Part shown: positions 27,716-36,170 of the stretch, piece by piece
How positions within the stretch are numbered: position 1 is the first letter of the stretch
Layout of the letters: every line of letters starts with the position of its first letter
Source of the DNA: Sphingomonadaceae bacterium
GTDB taxonomy: Bacteria > Pseudomonadota > Alphaproteobacteria > Sphingomonadales > Sphingomonadaceae
Assembly (NCBI GenBank): GCA_025356175.1
Contig: JANXUP010000033.1
Coordinates: forward strand, 1-41,122
DNA length: 41,122 nucleotides
Direction: 5' to 3'
Position numbers and translations under genes: made by a program
Notes under the pieces: model-generated
Databases searched by the model: none
Told to the model about the DNA's origin: nothing
Seen by the model: only the letters and a program-made list of their open reading frames with translations

Positions 27716-29661
27716 TACAGTTTGCCCTGCTGCTGGCGGCGATAGGCAATCTTGTCGATGGCGATGAACCGCCTGAGGTCGCTCAGCACCCGGCCGAGCA
27801 AGGCCAGCGCGCCACCTAGCGCAACCAGCGCCCCGCCCAGCCAGATCAGGGTCACAAACGGTTTCCACCACAGTCGCAGCTGCCAGCGCCCGTCCTCGGC
27901 CTCTTCGCCCAGCACGGTGTAGAGCTGCCCATTCCAGCGGGTGAGGATCGCGCTTTCGTTGGTTTGCTGCACCGGGGTCCAGAAACTGCGCGCCTGCGGT
28001 TTGAGTTCGCTTGTCGCCGCGCCGCCGTAACTGGCGCTTAGCGTAGCTTCGAGCGCGGTCCAGTTAGGCCCGGTGATCGGCTCAATTCGGCCGAGGCGAA
28101 CCATCCACGGGCCGACCGAGACTGTCTCACCAACCCGTGCGGCCACCAGTTTTTCAGTGCTGAAGGCGCTGTCGCAAGCGATCCCGAGCAAGGCCACGCC
28201 GATCCCGAAATGCGCCACAACCATGCCCAACAACGGCAGGGTCACGGTGCGCAGGCGCCGTCCCTTGAGCGGGACCAGCGCCACCATCAGCAGCATCGTG
28301 CCAAGCGCAATTCCCAGCAACGGCATCAGGTGCACGCCGCGCAGGCCCAGCCATACCGCAACGCCCACCAACCCGAGCGCGGGCAGCACCAGCAAATGCT
28401 TGATCCGCCCCAGCTTGTCGCGCCGCCAGCGCAGCAACGGGCCAATCCCCATCACGATCAGCATCGGCACCACAAACACCGCTGTCGCCGGGTTGAAATA
28501 GGGCGGACCGACCGAAACCTGCGCGCCCATTGCTTCGGCGACGAGCGGGTACAGCGTGCCGAGCAGGACGATGCCGAGGACGGCGCTGAGCATGACATTG
28601 TTGAACACCAGACCGCTTTCGCGGCTGACAATCGTGAAGCGCTGTCCCTCGCTCACCGTTCCGGCGCGCAGGGCGAAAATGATGAACGCCGCGCCGATAT
28701 TGATGGCGAGAAGCGCCAGAATGAAAGTCCCGCGGGTGGGATCGACCGCGAAGGCGTGGACGCTGGTCAGCACACCGGAGCGGACCAGGAAAGTCCCGAT
28801 CATCGACATCGCGAAGGCGACCACCCCCAGCATCACCGTCCAGGCGCGCAAGGCATTGCGTGAGGCCAGCACCGAGACCGAATGCAGCAGGGCGGTCGCC
28901 GCCAGCCACGGCATCAGCGATGCGTTTTCAACCGGGTCCCAGAACCACCAACCACCCCAGCCGAGTTCGTAATAGGCCCAGTAGGACCCGGCGGTGATAC
29001 CCAGGGTGAGGAAGATCCAGGCTCCCAGCACCCATGGCCGCATCGCGCGGGCGAAATTGGGCGATACCTCGCGCGTCAGCAACGCCCCGACCGCGAAACT
29101 GAACGCGACCGACAGCCCGACGTAGCCGACATAGAGTGTCGGTGGATGGAAGGCGAGGCCGGGATCCTGCAGCAGCGGGTTGAGGCCATTGCCTTCCACC
29201 GGGACTGGATCGAGCCGCGCAAACGGGTTCGAGGCAAGCAGCAGAAAGGCATAGAACCCAAGGCTGACAAAGGCCTGCGCGCCCAGCGTCGCCAGCAAGG
29301 TCGGTTCGGGCAGGCGCTTTTCGAGCAGTGCGACGAAGCCGCCGGCGAGCGCCATGATCGTCACCCACAGCAGCATCGAGCCTTCATGATTGCCCCAGGC
29401 TCCGGCCACCTTGTACAGCATGGGCTTGGCCGAATGCGAATTCTCCGCGACCAGCGCGACCGACAGGTCAGTCTGCGCGAATACGATAATCAGGCAAGTG
29501 AACGCAATTGTGACCAGCCCGGCCTGCGCTATGGCGAGCGGTCGCACCACCGGGGTCAAGGGATTTTCAGGCTGGCGCAGCGCAAGGAATCCGCTGAACA
29601 GCTGCAGTACTGCAAGCGCGGCGGCGAACCACAAAGCGGCAAGGCCGGCTGTCGCGATCAC
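27715..29661 (-). CDS. ccmF: Cytochrome c haem lyase subunit CcmF
   Basis: Core of the haem ligation complex in the inner membrane, 648 residues with many hydrophobic segments. The tryptophan-rich WWD motif appears as WGGWWFWDPVENASLMPW, the site that positions haem handed over by CcmE. The GTG start overlaps ccmE by GTGA. Confidence 0.97.
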   Translation of the reverse strand: MIATAGLAALWFAAALAVLQLFSGFLALRQPENPLTPVVRPLAIAQAGLVTIAFTCLIIVFAQTDLSVALVAENSHSAKPMLYKVAGAWGNHEGSMLLWVTIMALAGGFVALLEKRLPEPTLLATLGAQAFVSLGFYAFLLLASNPFARLDPVPVEGNGLNPLLQDPGLAFHPPTLYVGYVGLSVAFSFAVGALLTREVSPNFARAMRPWVLGAWIFLTLGITAGSYWAYYELGWGGWWFWDPVENASLMPWLAATALLHSVSVLASRNALRAWTVMLGVVAFAMSMIGTFLVRSGVLTSVHAFAVDPTRGTFILALLAINIGAAFIIFALRAGTVSEGQRFTIVSRESGLVFNNVMLSAVLGIVLLGTLYPLVAEAMGAQVSVGPPYFNPATAVFVVPMLIVMGIGPLLRWRRDKLGRIKHLLVLPALGLVGVAVWLGLRGVHLMPLLGIALGTMLLMVALVPLKGRRLRTVTLPLLGMVVAHFGIGVALLGIACDSAFSTEKLVAARVGETVSVGPWMVRLGRIEPITGPNWTALEATLSASYGGAATSELKPQARSFWTPVQQTNESAILTRWNGQLYTVLGEEAEDGRWQLRLWWKPFVTLIWLGGALVALGGALALLGRVLSDLRRFIAIDKIAYRRQQQGKL

Positions 29662-30116
29662 TTGGTCGCTTCCACTTTCTGGCGGGCTTCCTGCGCAGTC
29701 ATCTGCTGCATTTCGCGCGGCACGTATTTCTCGTCGTGCTTGGCCAGCAGGTTATCGGCGAGGAAAGTTCCGTCGGCCTGCCGGTGTCCTTCCGCGACCA
29801 CCCCGGAACCTTCCTTGAACAAGTCCGGCGTAATGCCGCGGAACGTAACCGGGACGCGCGCCTTGCCATCGCCAACCACGAAATTGACCGTCACCCCGTC
29901 CGGCGCGGTCTTGAGCGATCCGGCCTCAACCATTCCGCCGAGCCGCACGGCACGGTCAGCTGCAGGCGGTTTGGCCACCATCTCCGTCGGCAGGTAGAAA
30001 TAGCTCGCCTGATTACGCAGCGCCCAAGCGGCGAGCAGCGCAGCCGCAACCAGCGCCGCCAATGCCGCCAGAACCAGAACGAGGCGCTGGTGCTTCGGTT
30101 TGAACGCGGCGTTCAC
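29658..30116 (-). CDS. ccmE: Haem chaperone CcmE
   Basis: Binds haem covalently in the periplasm and delivers it to CcmF. The 152-residue protein has one N-terminal membrane anchor (about 9-31), an OB-fold and the haem-binding His in LLAKHDEKYVP. The GTG start at 30116 overlaps the ccmD stop. Confidence 0.97.
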   Translation of the reverse strand: MNAAFKPKHQRLVLVLAALAALVAAALLAAWALRNQASYFYLPTEMVAKPPAADRAVRLGGMVEAGSLKTAPDGVTVNFVVGDGKARVPVTFRGITPDLFKEGSGVVAEGHRQADGTFLADNLLAKHDEKYVPREMQQMTAQEARQKVEATK

Positions 30117-30253
30117 CGTTCACGGCTCCGATCGCGCCGGGCTTCGGCGCGGCGCATCGCCGCCAGGCTTTGCAGGATCAACGCCAGCGTGCCGCCAACG
30201 CCCAAGGCATATGCGGCATAAACGTAAGCGAGCTGGTTGAGGTTCTCATGCAT
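30113..30253 (-). CDS. ccmD: CcmD, small haem exporter subunit
   Basis: A 46-residue single-pass membrane protein that helps release holo-CcmE from CcmC and the CcmAB transporter. The sequence MHENLNQLAYVYAAYALGVG and the basic tail fit the family. The ATG at 30253 overlaps the ccmC stop by eight bases (ATGCATGA), and the gene is easily missed because the open frame extends into ccmC. Confidence 0.92.
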   Translation of the reverse strand: MHENLNQLAYVYAAYALGVGGTLALILQSLAAMRRAEARRDRSRER

Positions 30254-30989
30254 CGGCCAGCTCCATCGCGCGGCGGCGCAGGCGTGCTTCGGCTTGCTGG
30301 TCGGCCAGGATCGTGCGCATCCGCGCCAGCACCACTCCGCCGAACAGCAGCGAGAAACCAAAAGTCGCCGCCAGCAGGCCGAGCAGAAACGGCGCGGCCA
30401 TCGGCGAATTGCCGGATAGCATCGACATCCCCAAGCTGGGGGGCTGGTGCAGGCTTTGCCACCAGATCACAGAATAGTGGATGATCGGAATGTTGACCGC
30501 GCCGACCAGGCCGAAAATGGCAGCGATCCGGCCCCCGCCCTGCCCCGAACGCGCTTCGGCATCGGCCAGGGCGATGTAGCCGCAATAGAGGAAGAACAAG
30601 ACCAGCATCGAGGTCAGCCGGCCGTCCCAGACCCACCATGCCCCCCACGCCGGGCGGCCCCAGATCGAACCAGTGACCAAACACAGCAGCGCGAAGACAG
30701 CGCCCGGAATCGCCACGGCGCGGGCCGCGATACCGGCCAGCGGATGGCGCCAGACCAGCTCGCTCAGACTGGCGAGCGCGATCATGCTCCACCCGCCCAT
30801 GCCCAGCCAGGCGGCGGGCACGTGGATAAACAGGATACGCACCGTTTCGCCCTGCAATTGTTCAGCCGGAGCGCCGGTCAGGCCCCACCACAAGACGATC
30901 GCGGTGACCACCGCCCCGGCGATGAGCAAAGGCGCGGTCAGCAACCGTGCGAGGCGCAGGAACCGGGCAGGATTTGCATAACCGTGCAT
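30246..30989 (-). CDS. ccmC: Haem transporter/handler CcmC
   Basis: Six-helix inner-membrane protein that loads haem onto CcmE. The WWD signature is WGAWWVWDGRLTS. ATG at 30989 (MHGYANPARF) gives 247 residues, the family length. It is first in the ccm run here; ccmA and ccmB, which normally precede it, are not in the window. tRNA-His lies about 100 bases upstream on the same strand. Confidence 0.96.
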   Translation of the reverse strand: MHGYANPARFLRLARLLTAPLLIAGAVVTAIVLWWGLTGAPAEQLQGETVRILFIHVPAAWLGMGGWSMIALASLSELVWRHPLAGIAARAVAIPGAVFALLCLVTGSIWGRPAWGAWWVWDGRLTSMLVLFFLYCGYIALADAEARSGQGGGRIAAIFGLVGAVNIPIIHYSVIWWQSLHQPPSLGMSMLSGNSPMAAPFLLGLLAATFGFSLLFGGVVLARMRTILADQQAEARLRRRAMELADA

Positions 30990-31088
30990 GGACGTCGAGT
31001 GACCCTCAGGGGCCTTTTGGGCCCGCGCCCCTCTGCCATGCAGTGCCCTTGCGGGCAAGCGGATTGGGGTGGTTCAGAAGCAAAGAAA

Positions 31089-31165
31089 TGGGGCGATCGA
31101 TGGGTTTCGAACCCACGACCTCCGGTACCACAAACCGGCGCTCTAACCAACTGAGCTACGATCGC
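31089..31165 (-). tRNA. tRNA-His (GTG)
   Basis: On the minus strand the acceptor stem GCGATCG pairs with CGATCGC, and CCGGT/ACCGG encloses a loop with anticodon GTG. The discriminator is C73 and an encoded CCA follows (31089-31091). A G directly before the stem (31166) supplies the histidine-specific G-1, pairing with C73. Confidence 0.97.
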
Positions 31166-31325
31166 CACAGCCCCGCGCGCATCGTCGCGCAAGGCAGGCG
31201 CGCGCATTTGCACAACCCATGCGCCTTGTGAAGGAAAAACTGCCATTTGCAGTCATCGCAGCGCGATCAATTGCGTAAGAAAAATTAACCCTCATTGGAT
31301 AGTTTTACCGGCAACGCCGAAGGCA

Positions 31326-31670
31326 ATGGGGAAACCGGTAGTGAGCGCTAAAGCCAAGATAGAACAACTGGGAGCGCAGGCTGCGCGTCCCAACACGCGC
31401 CGCACCACGCGCCGGATCGCCGGTACCGTGGCGACCGTACGGACCGCTGGCGGCGCCCGCAGCCGCGCACGGATTCGCGATGTCTCGGTTTTCGGCTGCA
31501 GCATCGTGACTGAAGCCGATTGGCTGCGCACCGGCATTTTCGTAACCCTGCAGCTTTCGGCCGAATGGTCCATCCAGGCCATCGTCCGCTGGGCCCGCGA
31601 CGGCACCGGCGGGGTGGAATTCCTCCGCGCCATCAGCGAAGCCGATGCGCGGAGCATCGCCGGCGACTGA
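31326..31670 (+). CDS. PilZ domain protein (c-di-GMP receptor candidate)
   Basis: A 114-residue single PilZ domain. The arginine motif sits at RRTTRR (about 25-30) and the second motif is DVSVFGCSI (D/N-x-S-x-x-G). Together these form the c-di-GMP binding site, so binding is likely. A C-terminal VRWARDGTGGVEF is typical of the family. It may respond to nucleotide made or removed by the GGDEF-EAL protein or others; the output is unknown. It is a single gene ended by the terminator at 31696-31717. Confidence 0.85.
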   Translation: MGKPVVSAKAKIEQLGAQAARPNTRRTTRRIAGTVATVRTAGGARSRARIRDVSVFGCSIVTEADWLRTGIFVTLQLSAEWSIQAIVRWARDGTGGVEFLRAISEADARSIAGD

Positions 31671-31695
31671 TCGCCCCAAAACCTGCAACGAAAAA

Positions 31696-31717
31696 GGGCG
31701 GCCCGTGAAGGCCGCCC
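31696..31717. terminator. Bidirectional intrinsic terminator
   Basis: GGGCGGCC and GGCCGCCC form a perfect eight-base-pair stem with a six-base loop. On the minus strand it is followed by TTTTT, a good terminator for the rpmE end of the envelope cluster. On the plus strand TGTTTGT follows, adequate for the PilZ gene. Confidence 0.92.
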
Positions 31718-31743
31718 TGTTTGTATTGGCTTGAGGCCTGCGC

Positions 31744-31971
31744 TCAGGTCTTCTTGAGCGTCAGTCCGCCGAAACGCTTGTTGAACTGGGCGACACGGCC
31801 GCCCTGATCGATATTGCGGGTGCCGCCAGTCCAGGCCGGGTGCGACGTGGGATCGATTTCGAGCACGAGCGTTTCGCCTTCCTTGCCCCAGGTGGAGCGA
31901 GTTTCAAACATGGTGCCATCGGTCATCTGCACCTTGATGGTGTGATAATCGGGATGGATATCGGCTTTCAT
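31744..31971 (-). CDS. rpmE: 50S ribosomal protein L31
   Basis: A 75-residue ribosomal protein beginning [10 protein letters not shown] and containing [11 protein letters not shown] and FNKRFGG. It has no cysteines, so it is the zinc-independent form. It ends the minus-strand cluster and is followed by the terminator at 31696-31717. A perfect hairpin lies in its leader. Confidence 0.97.
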   Translation of the reverse strand: MKADIHPDYHTIKVQMTDGTMFETRSTWGKEGETLVLEIDPTSHPAWTGGTRNIDQGGRVAQFNKRFGGLTLKKT

Positions 31972-31991
31972 GAATCTGTACTTTCGCTGGC

Positions 31992-32009
31992 GGCCGGTAC
32001 CGACCGGCC
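31992..32009 (-). promoter_or_regulatory. Perfect hairpin in the rpmE leader
   Basis: GGCCGGT and ACCGGCC form a seven-base-pair stem with a four-base loop, 20 bases before the rpmE start and after the fabZ stop. No U tract follows, so it is not a normal terminator. Ribosomal protein leaders often carry autoregulatory RNA structures; this is a candidate. Confidence 0.45.
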
Positions 32010-32050
32010 TGAAAAGGAAGCGCGGCGCTTAGCTGCGGTTTAGCGTAAAA

Positions 32051-32542
32051 TCAAGCGGCAGGTGCATCCGCGATCATCGCGGTAAACTGCACGTCGCAGG
32101 TCACCTTGCCGTCCACGCTGGCCTGGCCCCAGAACTTGCACACGCGGCTGCGCTTCTGGATGAAGCCGGCCTTGAGGTCGAGCAGCACGCCAGGTTCGAC
32201 CGGGGCGCGGAACTTCGCTTCCTCGATTGCCATGAAGTAGACCAGCTTGCCCGTGCCGGCGAGACCAAGGGTCTCGACTGCGAGGATCCCGGCGGCTTGC
32301 GCCAGCGCCTCGATCTGGAGAACCCCCGGCATGATCGGCCGTCCCGGAAAATGCCCCTGGAAGAAACCTTCGTTGAAGCTGACCGCCTTGACCGCATGAA
32401 TCTCGCCATCGGCAACCAGGCTGATAACCCGGTCAACCAGCAGCATCGGATAGCGATGCGGCAGGGCAGCAAGGATCTCAGGAATTGCCATGCTCGACGC
32501 GGGCGCTGGGCCCGCGTCGGCTTGGGTCTGGTCTTCGCTCAT
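32051..32542 (-). CDS. fabZ: 3-hydroxyacyl-ACP dehydratase FabZ
   Basis: Dehydrates 3-hydroxyacyl-ACP in fatty acid elongation. The hot-dog fold protein of 163 residues carries the catalytic H64 in [11 protein letters not shown] and E78 in LQIEALAQ. In most Gram-negatives it sits between lpxD and lpxA; here skp lies before it and rpmE after it. Confidence 0.97.
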   Translation of the reverse strand: MSEDQTQADAGPAPASSMAIPEILAALPHRYPMLLVDRVISLVADGEIHAVKAVSFNEGFFQGHFPGRPIMPGVLQIEALAQAAGILAVETLGLAGTGKLVYFMAIEEAKFRAPVEPGVLLDLKAGFIQKRSRVCKFWGQASVDGKVTCDVQFTAMIADAPAA

Positions 32543-32554
32543 CGCAGTCAGTCC

Positions 32555-32571
32555 CCGCTAGCGACTAGCGG
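32555..32571 (-). other. Hairpin spanning the skp stop codon
   Basis: CCGCTAG and CTAGCGG form a perfect seven-base-pair stem around a three-base loop; the stop codon TAG of skp is in the first arm on the minus strand. It fills most of the 22-base gap to the fabZ start and has no U tract. It could modulate fabZ expression or mark where lpxD was lost. Confidence 0.45.
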
Positions 32572-33314
32572 CCTTCAGGCTGCGGACCGGCGGGCTTGGG
32601 CGCAGGAACAGCCGGCCGGGCAGTGCCGGCAGGTGCGGTACCGCCCTGCTGTTGCTGCTGCTGTTGCTGCTGGCGGACGCGGGCCGGCTGCCAGCCCGGG
32701 GGCGGGGTCAGCTGCGCCGAGGCGATCGTCTTGTTAAGCTCGCCAACCAGTTCACCGGTGAGGTCATACGCCGGTGCCGAAACCAGAATTGCTTCGGGGT
32801 TGAGCAGCAGGGTGATCCCGCGGCGGCTCATCACGTTGCCCAGCGCTGCGGGCAGCTTGGCGGTGATCTGCTCGACGACATATTCATCGGAGAGATTGGC
32901 CGGGGCCAGGATCTGCTTGATTTCGGCTTCGCCCTGAGCCTGGGCCTTCTGGATTGCATCGTATTCGGCCTGAAGCGTCGCATCGGGCTTGCCCGCTGCG
33001 CGGTCAGCGTTGAACTGGTCTGCCATCGGCTTCAGTTGAGCCTGAAGCTGGGTCAGGCGGGCCTGCGCAGCATCATTGATCTTTTTGTACGACGGGTCGC
33101 TCTGACGCGCGACAACGGCGTTCTTGTAGGCGGCAGTGTTGGCCACTGCGGCCTGCAGGTCGGCAGTGCCGATCCCGGCAGCAACCGTGCCGCGCGGCGC
33201 GGCAGCGACTGGCGCAGCAAGGGCAGGCTTCTTGGCAGTTTGGGCAATTGCCGGCTGGGCCAGAAGTGCAGCGGCGAGCGCGCTGCCGAGGGCGAGCTTG
33301 ATCATCTTGGTCAT
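32565..33314 (-). CDS. skp: Skp/OmpH-family periplasmic chaperone with poly-Gln/Pro tail
   Basis: Periplasmic holdase for unfolded outer membrane proteins. A signal peptide ends at about 24 (AIA-Q). A long helical region (about 60-150, ARLTQLQAQLKPMADQF) forms the coiled-coil tentacles. The 249 residues exceed the usual 160-200 because of a C-terminal tail with nine consecutive Gln and then a Pro/Ala/Gly stretch. Its ATG overlaps the bamA TGA as TGATG, coupling chaperone to its client's insertase. The family is clear though sequence is divergent. Confidence 0.88.
   Translation of the reverse strand: MTKMIKLALGSALAAALLAQPAIAQTAKKPALAAPVAAAPRGTVAAGIGTADLQAAVANTAAYKNAVVARQSDPSYKKINDAAQARLTQLQAQLKPMADQFNADRAAGKPDATLQAEYDAIQKAQAQGEAEIKQILAPANLSDEYVVEQITAKLPAALGNVMSRRGITLLLNPEAILVSAPAYDLTGELVGELNKTIASAQLTPPPGWQPARVRQQQQQQQQQGGTAPAGTARPAVPAPKPAGPQPEGR
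32646..32672. repeat. CAG/CAA trinucleotide repeat in skp
   Basis: Nine tandem Gln codons (seven CAG, two CAA on the minus strand) encode the poly-Gln run near the Skp C-terminus. The tract could vary in length by slippage in steps of three without breaking the frame. Confidence 0.9.
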
Positions 33315-35995
33315 CAGAATTGGGTTCCTACGTTGAACGTGAAGGACTTGGGGTTATCCCCATCGACCTTAAGCAGAGTTTTGGCGAAATCGATCCTGAA
33401 CGGACCAAAGGGCGAGTTCCAGTTGACGCCAATGCCGATGGCAACGCGCGGCTTGGGCGAATTGCCGACAAAGAATTCCTGGAACGGCGAACCCGCCACA
33501 ACAACATCGTTGGTGGTGGTGCAGGTTGCCGGGAGGGTTGGGATGCCGGCCTGGGTGGCCGAGTATCCGTTGGTCGCAACGCCATTGCAAACCACGGTAT
33601 ACGGGAACGTCAACGGCAGCGGATCGGGCGAAGTGATCCCCCACACTGCCCCGGCATCGACGAAGATCGAAGGACGCAGCCCAAGCTCCTTGGCCCCGGA
33701 GCCAAGCGGGATTTCAAGCTCGACATGGCCAAGGTAGTAATAGCGCCCACCGATTGCGTCGTCGGCCCAGTTCTTGCGATCGGCCGCAAAAGTATTGGTG
33801 GTCGGATCGAATGGTTTGCGGAGCACGCGCGGACCAACGCCGCGGATGTCGAACCCGCGGATCTGCGGTTCACCCAGATAGAAGCGGTCGGTCAGGCGAA
33901 TGGGATCGGAACCCGGCGCGACATTGTTGTTGCCCCACGGAATAATTGCGCCGCCTTCGGCCCGCAGCGAGAGGATGAAGCCCTTGCCGATGGTCTTGTA
34001 CTGGGCAAAACGCCCGGTCACCCGGCCATACTTGACCGAACCGCCAAGGCCCGCGAACTCGGTCGAGAGCGACATCGAGCGGCCGCGCCCCGGATGAACC
34101 CGGTTGTCGAGCGAATCGTAGATCAGCGTCATGCCCAGGATCGAGCTGGTCCGCTTGCCCAGCGCGTCGCACAGATAGCGGCCGGCAAGCAGTACGTCAC
34201 ACTGCAGCGTGCCGTTGACCCGGGTTGAATAGTACTGCGCCTGAGCGACGCTGACGTCATCGTAGTTGAACGTGTAGCTGCCGACCGCCGAGATGAATTC
34301 GGTCACCGGGATGCCCACGCGCGCCTGGAAGCCGGTGGTAGCCTGCTGGTAGATCGTGTTGCGGTTGGCGTTGAGGTAATTGAAGCTGTTCAGGTCGCGC
34401 CGATAGACGTTGACCCCCAGGCTGACGTTGTGATCGAACACATAAGGTTCAGTAAAGCTGATATCCGCCTGCTTCGAATATTGCGAATAGGCAAGATTAA
34501 GCCCGATCGTCTGACCGCGGCCGCGGAAGTTGCGCTGTTCGATCGAGCCCTGGAAGATAAGCTTTTCAAGGCTGGAATAACCCGCCGAAAGCTGCAGCTG
34601 CCCGGTCGGCTTTTCTTCGACATTGGCTTCCAGGATGATCCGGTCGGGCGCCGAACCCGGCTTCTGCTCGACCTCGAACTTCTCCTGGAAATATCCCAGC
34701 GAGTTGATGCGCGCGGTCGAACGCTTGACCTGGATCGAGTTGAACGCGTCGCCTTCGGCCAGACGGAATTCGCGGCGGACCACCTTGTCCTGGGTCAGCG
34801 TATTGCCGTTGACGTCGATCTTCTCGACATAGACGCGCGGCGCTTCCGCGATCTGGAAGGTCAGGCCCATGGTGAGCCCGTCCTTGTCGCGGTTGTAGTC
34901 GGGCCGCACATCGGCGAAGGCATACCCGAACGCGCCCAGCGTTTCGTTGAGCCGGTCGATAGTATCCTCGACCTGCTTGGCGTCGTACCAGTCACCCTTC
35001 TTCATCGGCAGCTGTGACGACAGCCGCTCACCGTCGAAGTCGCGCAGCTGGCTGTCCACCTTGACGTCGCCAAACTTGTAGCGCGGACCTTCCTCGACCA
35101 CGTAGGTCAGGATGAAGTCCTTTTTGTCGGGTGTCAGTTCGGCCACCGCCGAAACGATGCGGAAATCAGCGTAGCCCTTGGTCAGGTAAAACTGGCGCAG
35201 CTTCTGCTGGTCGAAGGCCATCCGGTCAGGATCGTAGGTCGTGCCCGACGAGAAGATCCGCGTGAGGCTGGCCTGCTTGGTATACATCTGGTCGCGCAGG
35301 TCACCGTCCGAGAAATGCTCGTTGCCCAGAATGTTGATCTGGCGGACCTTGCTCTTGGGACCTTCGCTGATCTCGAACACGATATCGACGCGGTTCTGGT
35401 CGAGCATGACCATCTTGGGATCGACCGAAGCTGCGAACCGGCCCTGACGCTTGTACAGCTCAATGATTCGCGCCACGTCGGCACGAACCTTCGAGCGGGT
35501 AAAGATCTGGCGCGGGGCAAGCTTGATCTCGGGCGTGATCTTCTCGTCCTTGATGCGCTTGTTGCCTTCAAGCACGATGCGGTTGATAACCGGGTTTTCC
35601 TTGACGTCGATCGTGACGTTCCCGGTACCGTCGTTGTTGACCTTCACGTCGGAGAACAATTCGGTCGCAAACAGGTCCTTGAGCGCCTGGTCGGCTGCGG
35701 CCTGGCTATAGGGCTGGCCGACGCGCAGCTTGATGTACGAACGGATGGTATCGGCTTCGAGCCGCTGGGCACCGTTGACGGTAATAGACTGGATAATCGC
35801 CGGCGCTTCAGGCACCGGAGCCGGAGCGGCGGTTGCGGCGACCGGCGCGGCCGGTGTGGCAGCCGGTGTCGCGGACTGCGCAAAGGCCGCCTGCGGAACA
35901 CCGGCAAGGATCGTCGTCCCCATCAACACCGCGGCAAGCCGCAAGCCGGCCGCGGATGCGGTGGAACGATAGATCGAACAAGGTGAATTAAGCAC
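33314..35995 (-). CDS. bamA: Outer membrane protein assembly factor BamA
   Basis: Omp85 insertase that folds beta-barrel proteins into the outer membrane. A signal peptide is followed by an Ala/Pro-rich linker, five POTRA domains (about 65-430) and a 16-strand barrel. The loop 6 signature is QIRGFDIRG and the C-terminal strand ends in Phe (FNVGTQF). GTG at 35995 is preferred because GGGAAAA lies just before it; an upstream TTG at 36010 has no such site. One barrel loop near the end carries two Cys (VVCNG and ATCTTT), and another pair lies in LQCDVLLAGRYLCD. It overlaps skp by one base and is preceded by a 160-base spacer with a possible ECF-type promoter. Confidence 0.96.
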   Translation of the reverse strand: MLNSPCSIYRSTASAAGLRLAAVLMGTTILAGVPQAAFAQSATPAATPAAPVAATAAPAPVPEAPAIIQSITVNGAQRLEADTIRSYIKLRVGQPYSQAAADQALKDLFATELFSDVKVNNDGTGNVTIDVKENPVINRIVLEGNKRIKDEKITPEIKLAPRQIFTRSKVRADVARIIELYKRQGRFAASVDPKMVMLDQNRVDIVFEISEGPKSKVRQINILGNEHFSDGDLRDQMYTKQASLTRIFSSGTTYDPDRMAFDQQKLRQFYLTKGYADFRIVSAVAELTPDKKDFILTYVVEEGPRYKFGDVKVDSQLRDFDGERLSSQLPMKKGDWYDAKQVEDTIDRLNETLGAFGYAFADVRPDYNRDKDGLTMGLTFQIAEAPRVYVEKIDVNGNTLTQDKVVRREFRLAEGDAFNSIQVKRSTARINSLGYFQEKFEVEQKPGSAPDRIILEANVEEKPTGQLQLSAGYSSLEKLIFQGSIEQRNFRGRGQTIGLNLAYSQYSKQADISFTEPYVFDHNVSLGVNVYRRDLNSFNYLNANRNTIYQQATTGFQARVGIPVTEFISAVGSYTFNYDDVSVAQAQYYSTRVNGTLQCDVLLAGRYLCDALGKRTSSILGMTLIYDSLDNRVHPGRGRSMSLSTEFAGLGGSVKYGRVTGRFAQYKTIGKGFILSLRAEGGAIIPWGNNNVAPGSDPIRLTDRFYLGEPQIRGFDIRGVGPRVLRKPFDPTTNTFAADRKNWADDAIGGRYYYLGHVELEIPLGSGAKELGLRPSIFVDAGAVWGITSPDPLPLTFPYTVVCNGVATNGYSATQAGIPTLPATCTTTNDVVVAGSPFQEFFVGNSPKPRVAIGIGVNWNSPFGPFRIDFAKTLLKVDGDNPKSFTFNVGTQF

Positions 35996-36114
35996 GGCTT
36001 TTCCCGTCAAATTGAGCTGCGGTTGATGCCCGGCCGAACCAGTCGATCCGCAGCGTGCAGGTATGTCGCCGCCCTCTGCCCGATGCGTCTCGTCCGATCA
36101 AGCAAAGTTGCTGC

Positions 36115-36139
36115 AACCTTCCGCAGAAATCCAAGTTCC
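36115..36139 (-). promoter_or_regulatory. Possible ECF (EcfG-like) promoter for bamA
   Basis: On the minus strand GGAAC (36139-36135), a 16-base spacer and GGTT (36118-36115) resemble the alphaproteobacterial general-stress consensus GGAAC-N16/17-CGTT, with one mismatch. It lies about 120 bases before the bamA start in the only large gap of the cluster. Confidence 0.35.
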
Positions 36140-36170
36140 GCCCCGCAGTTCAGCCCATCAGAGCAACGCT

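Noticed and set aside
30990..31088. tRNA-His as an integration site with an att repeat
   Set aside because: Both flanks are ordinary core genes, and no duplicated tRNA 3' end was noticed in the window.
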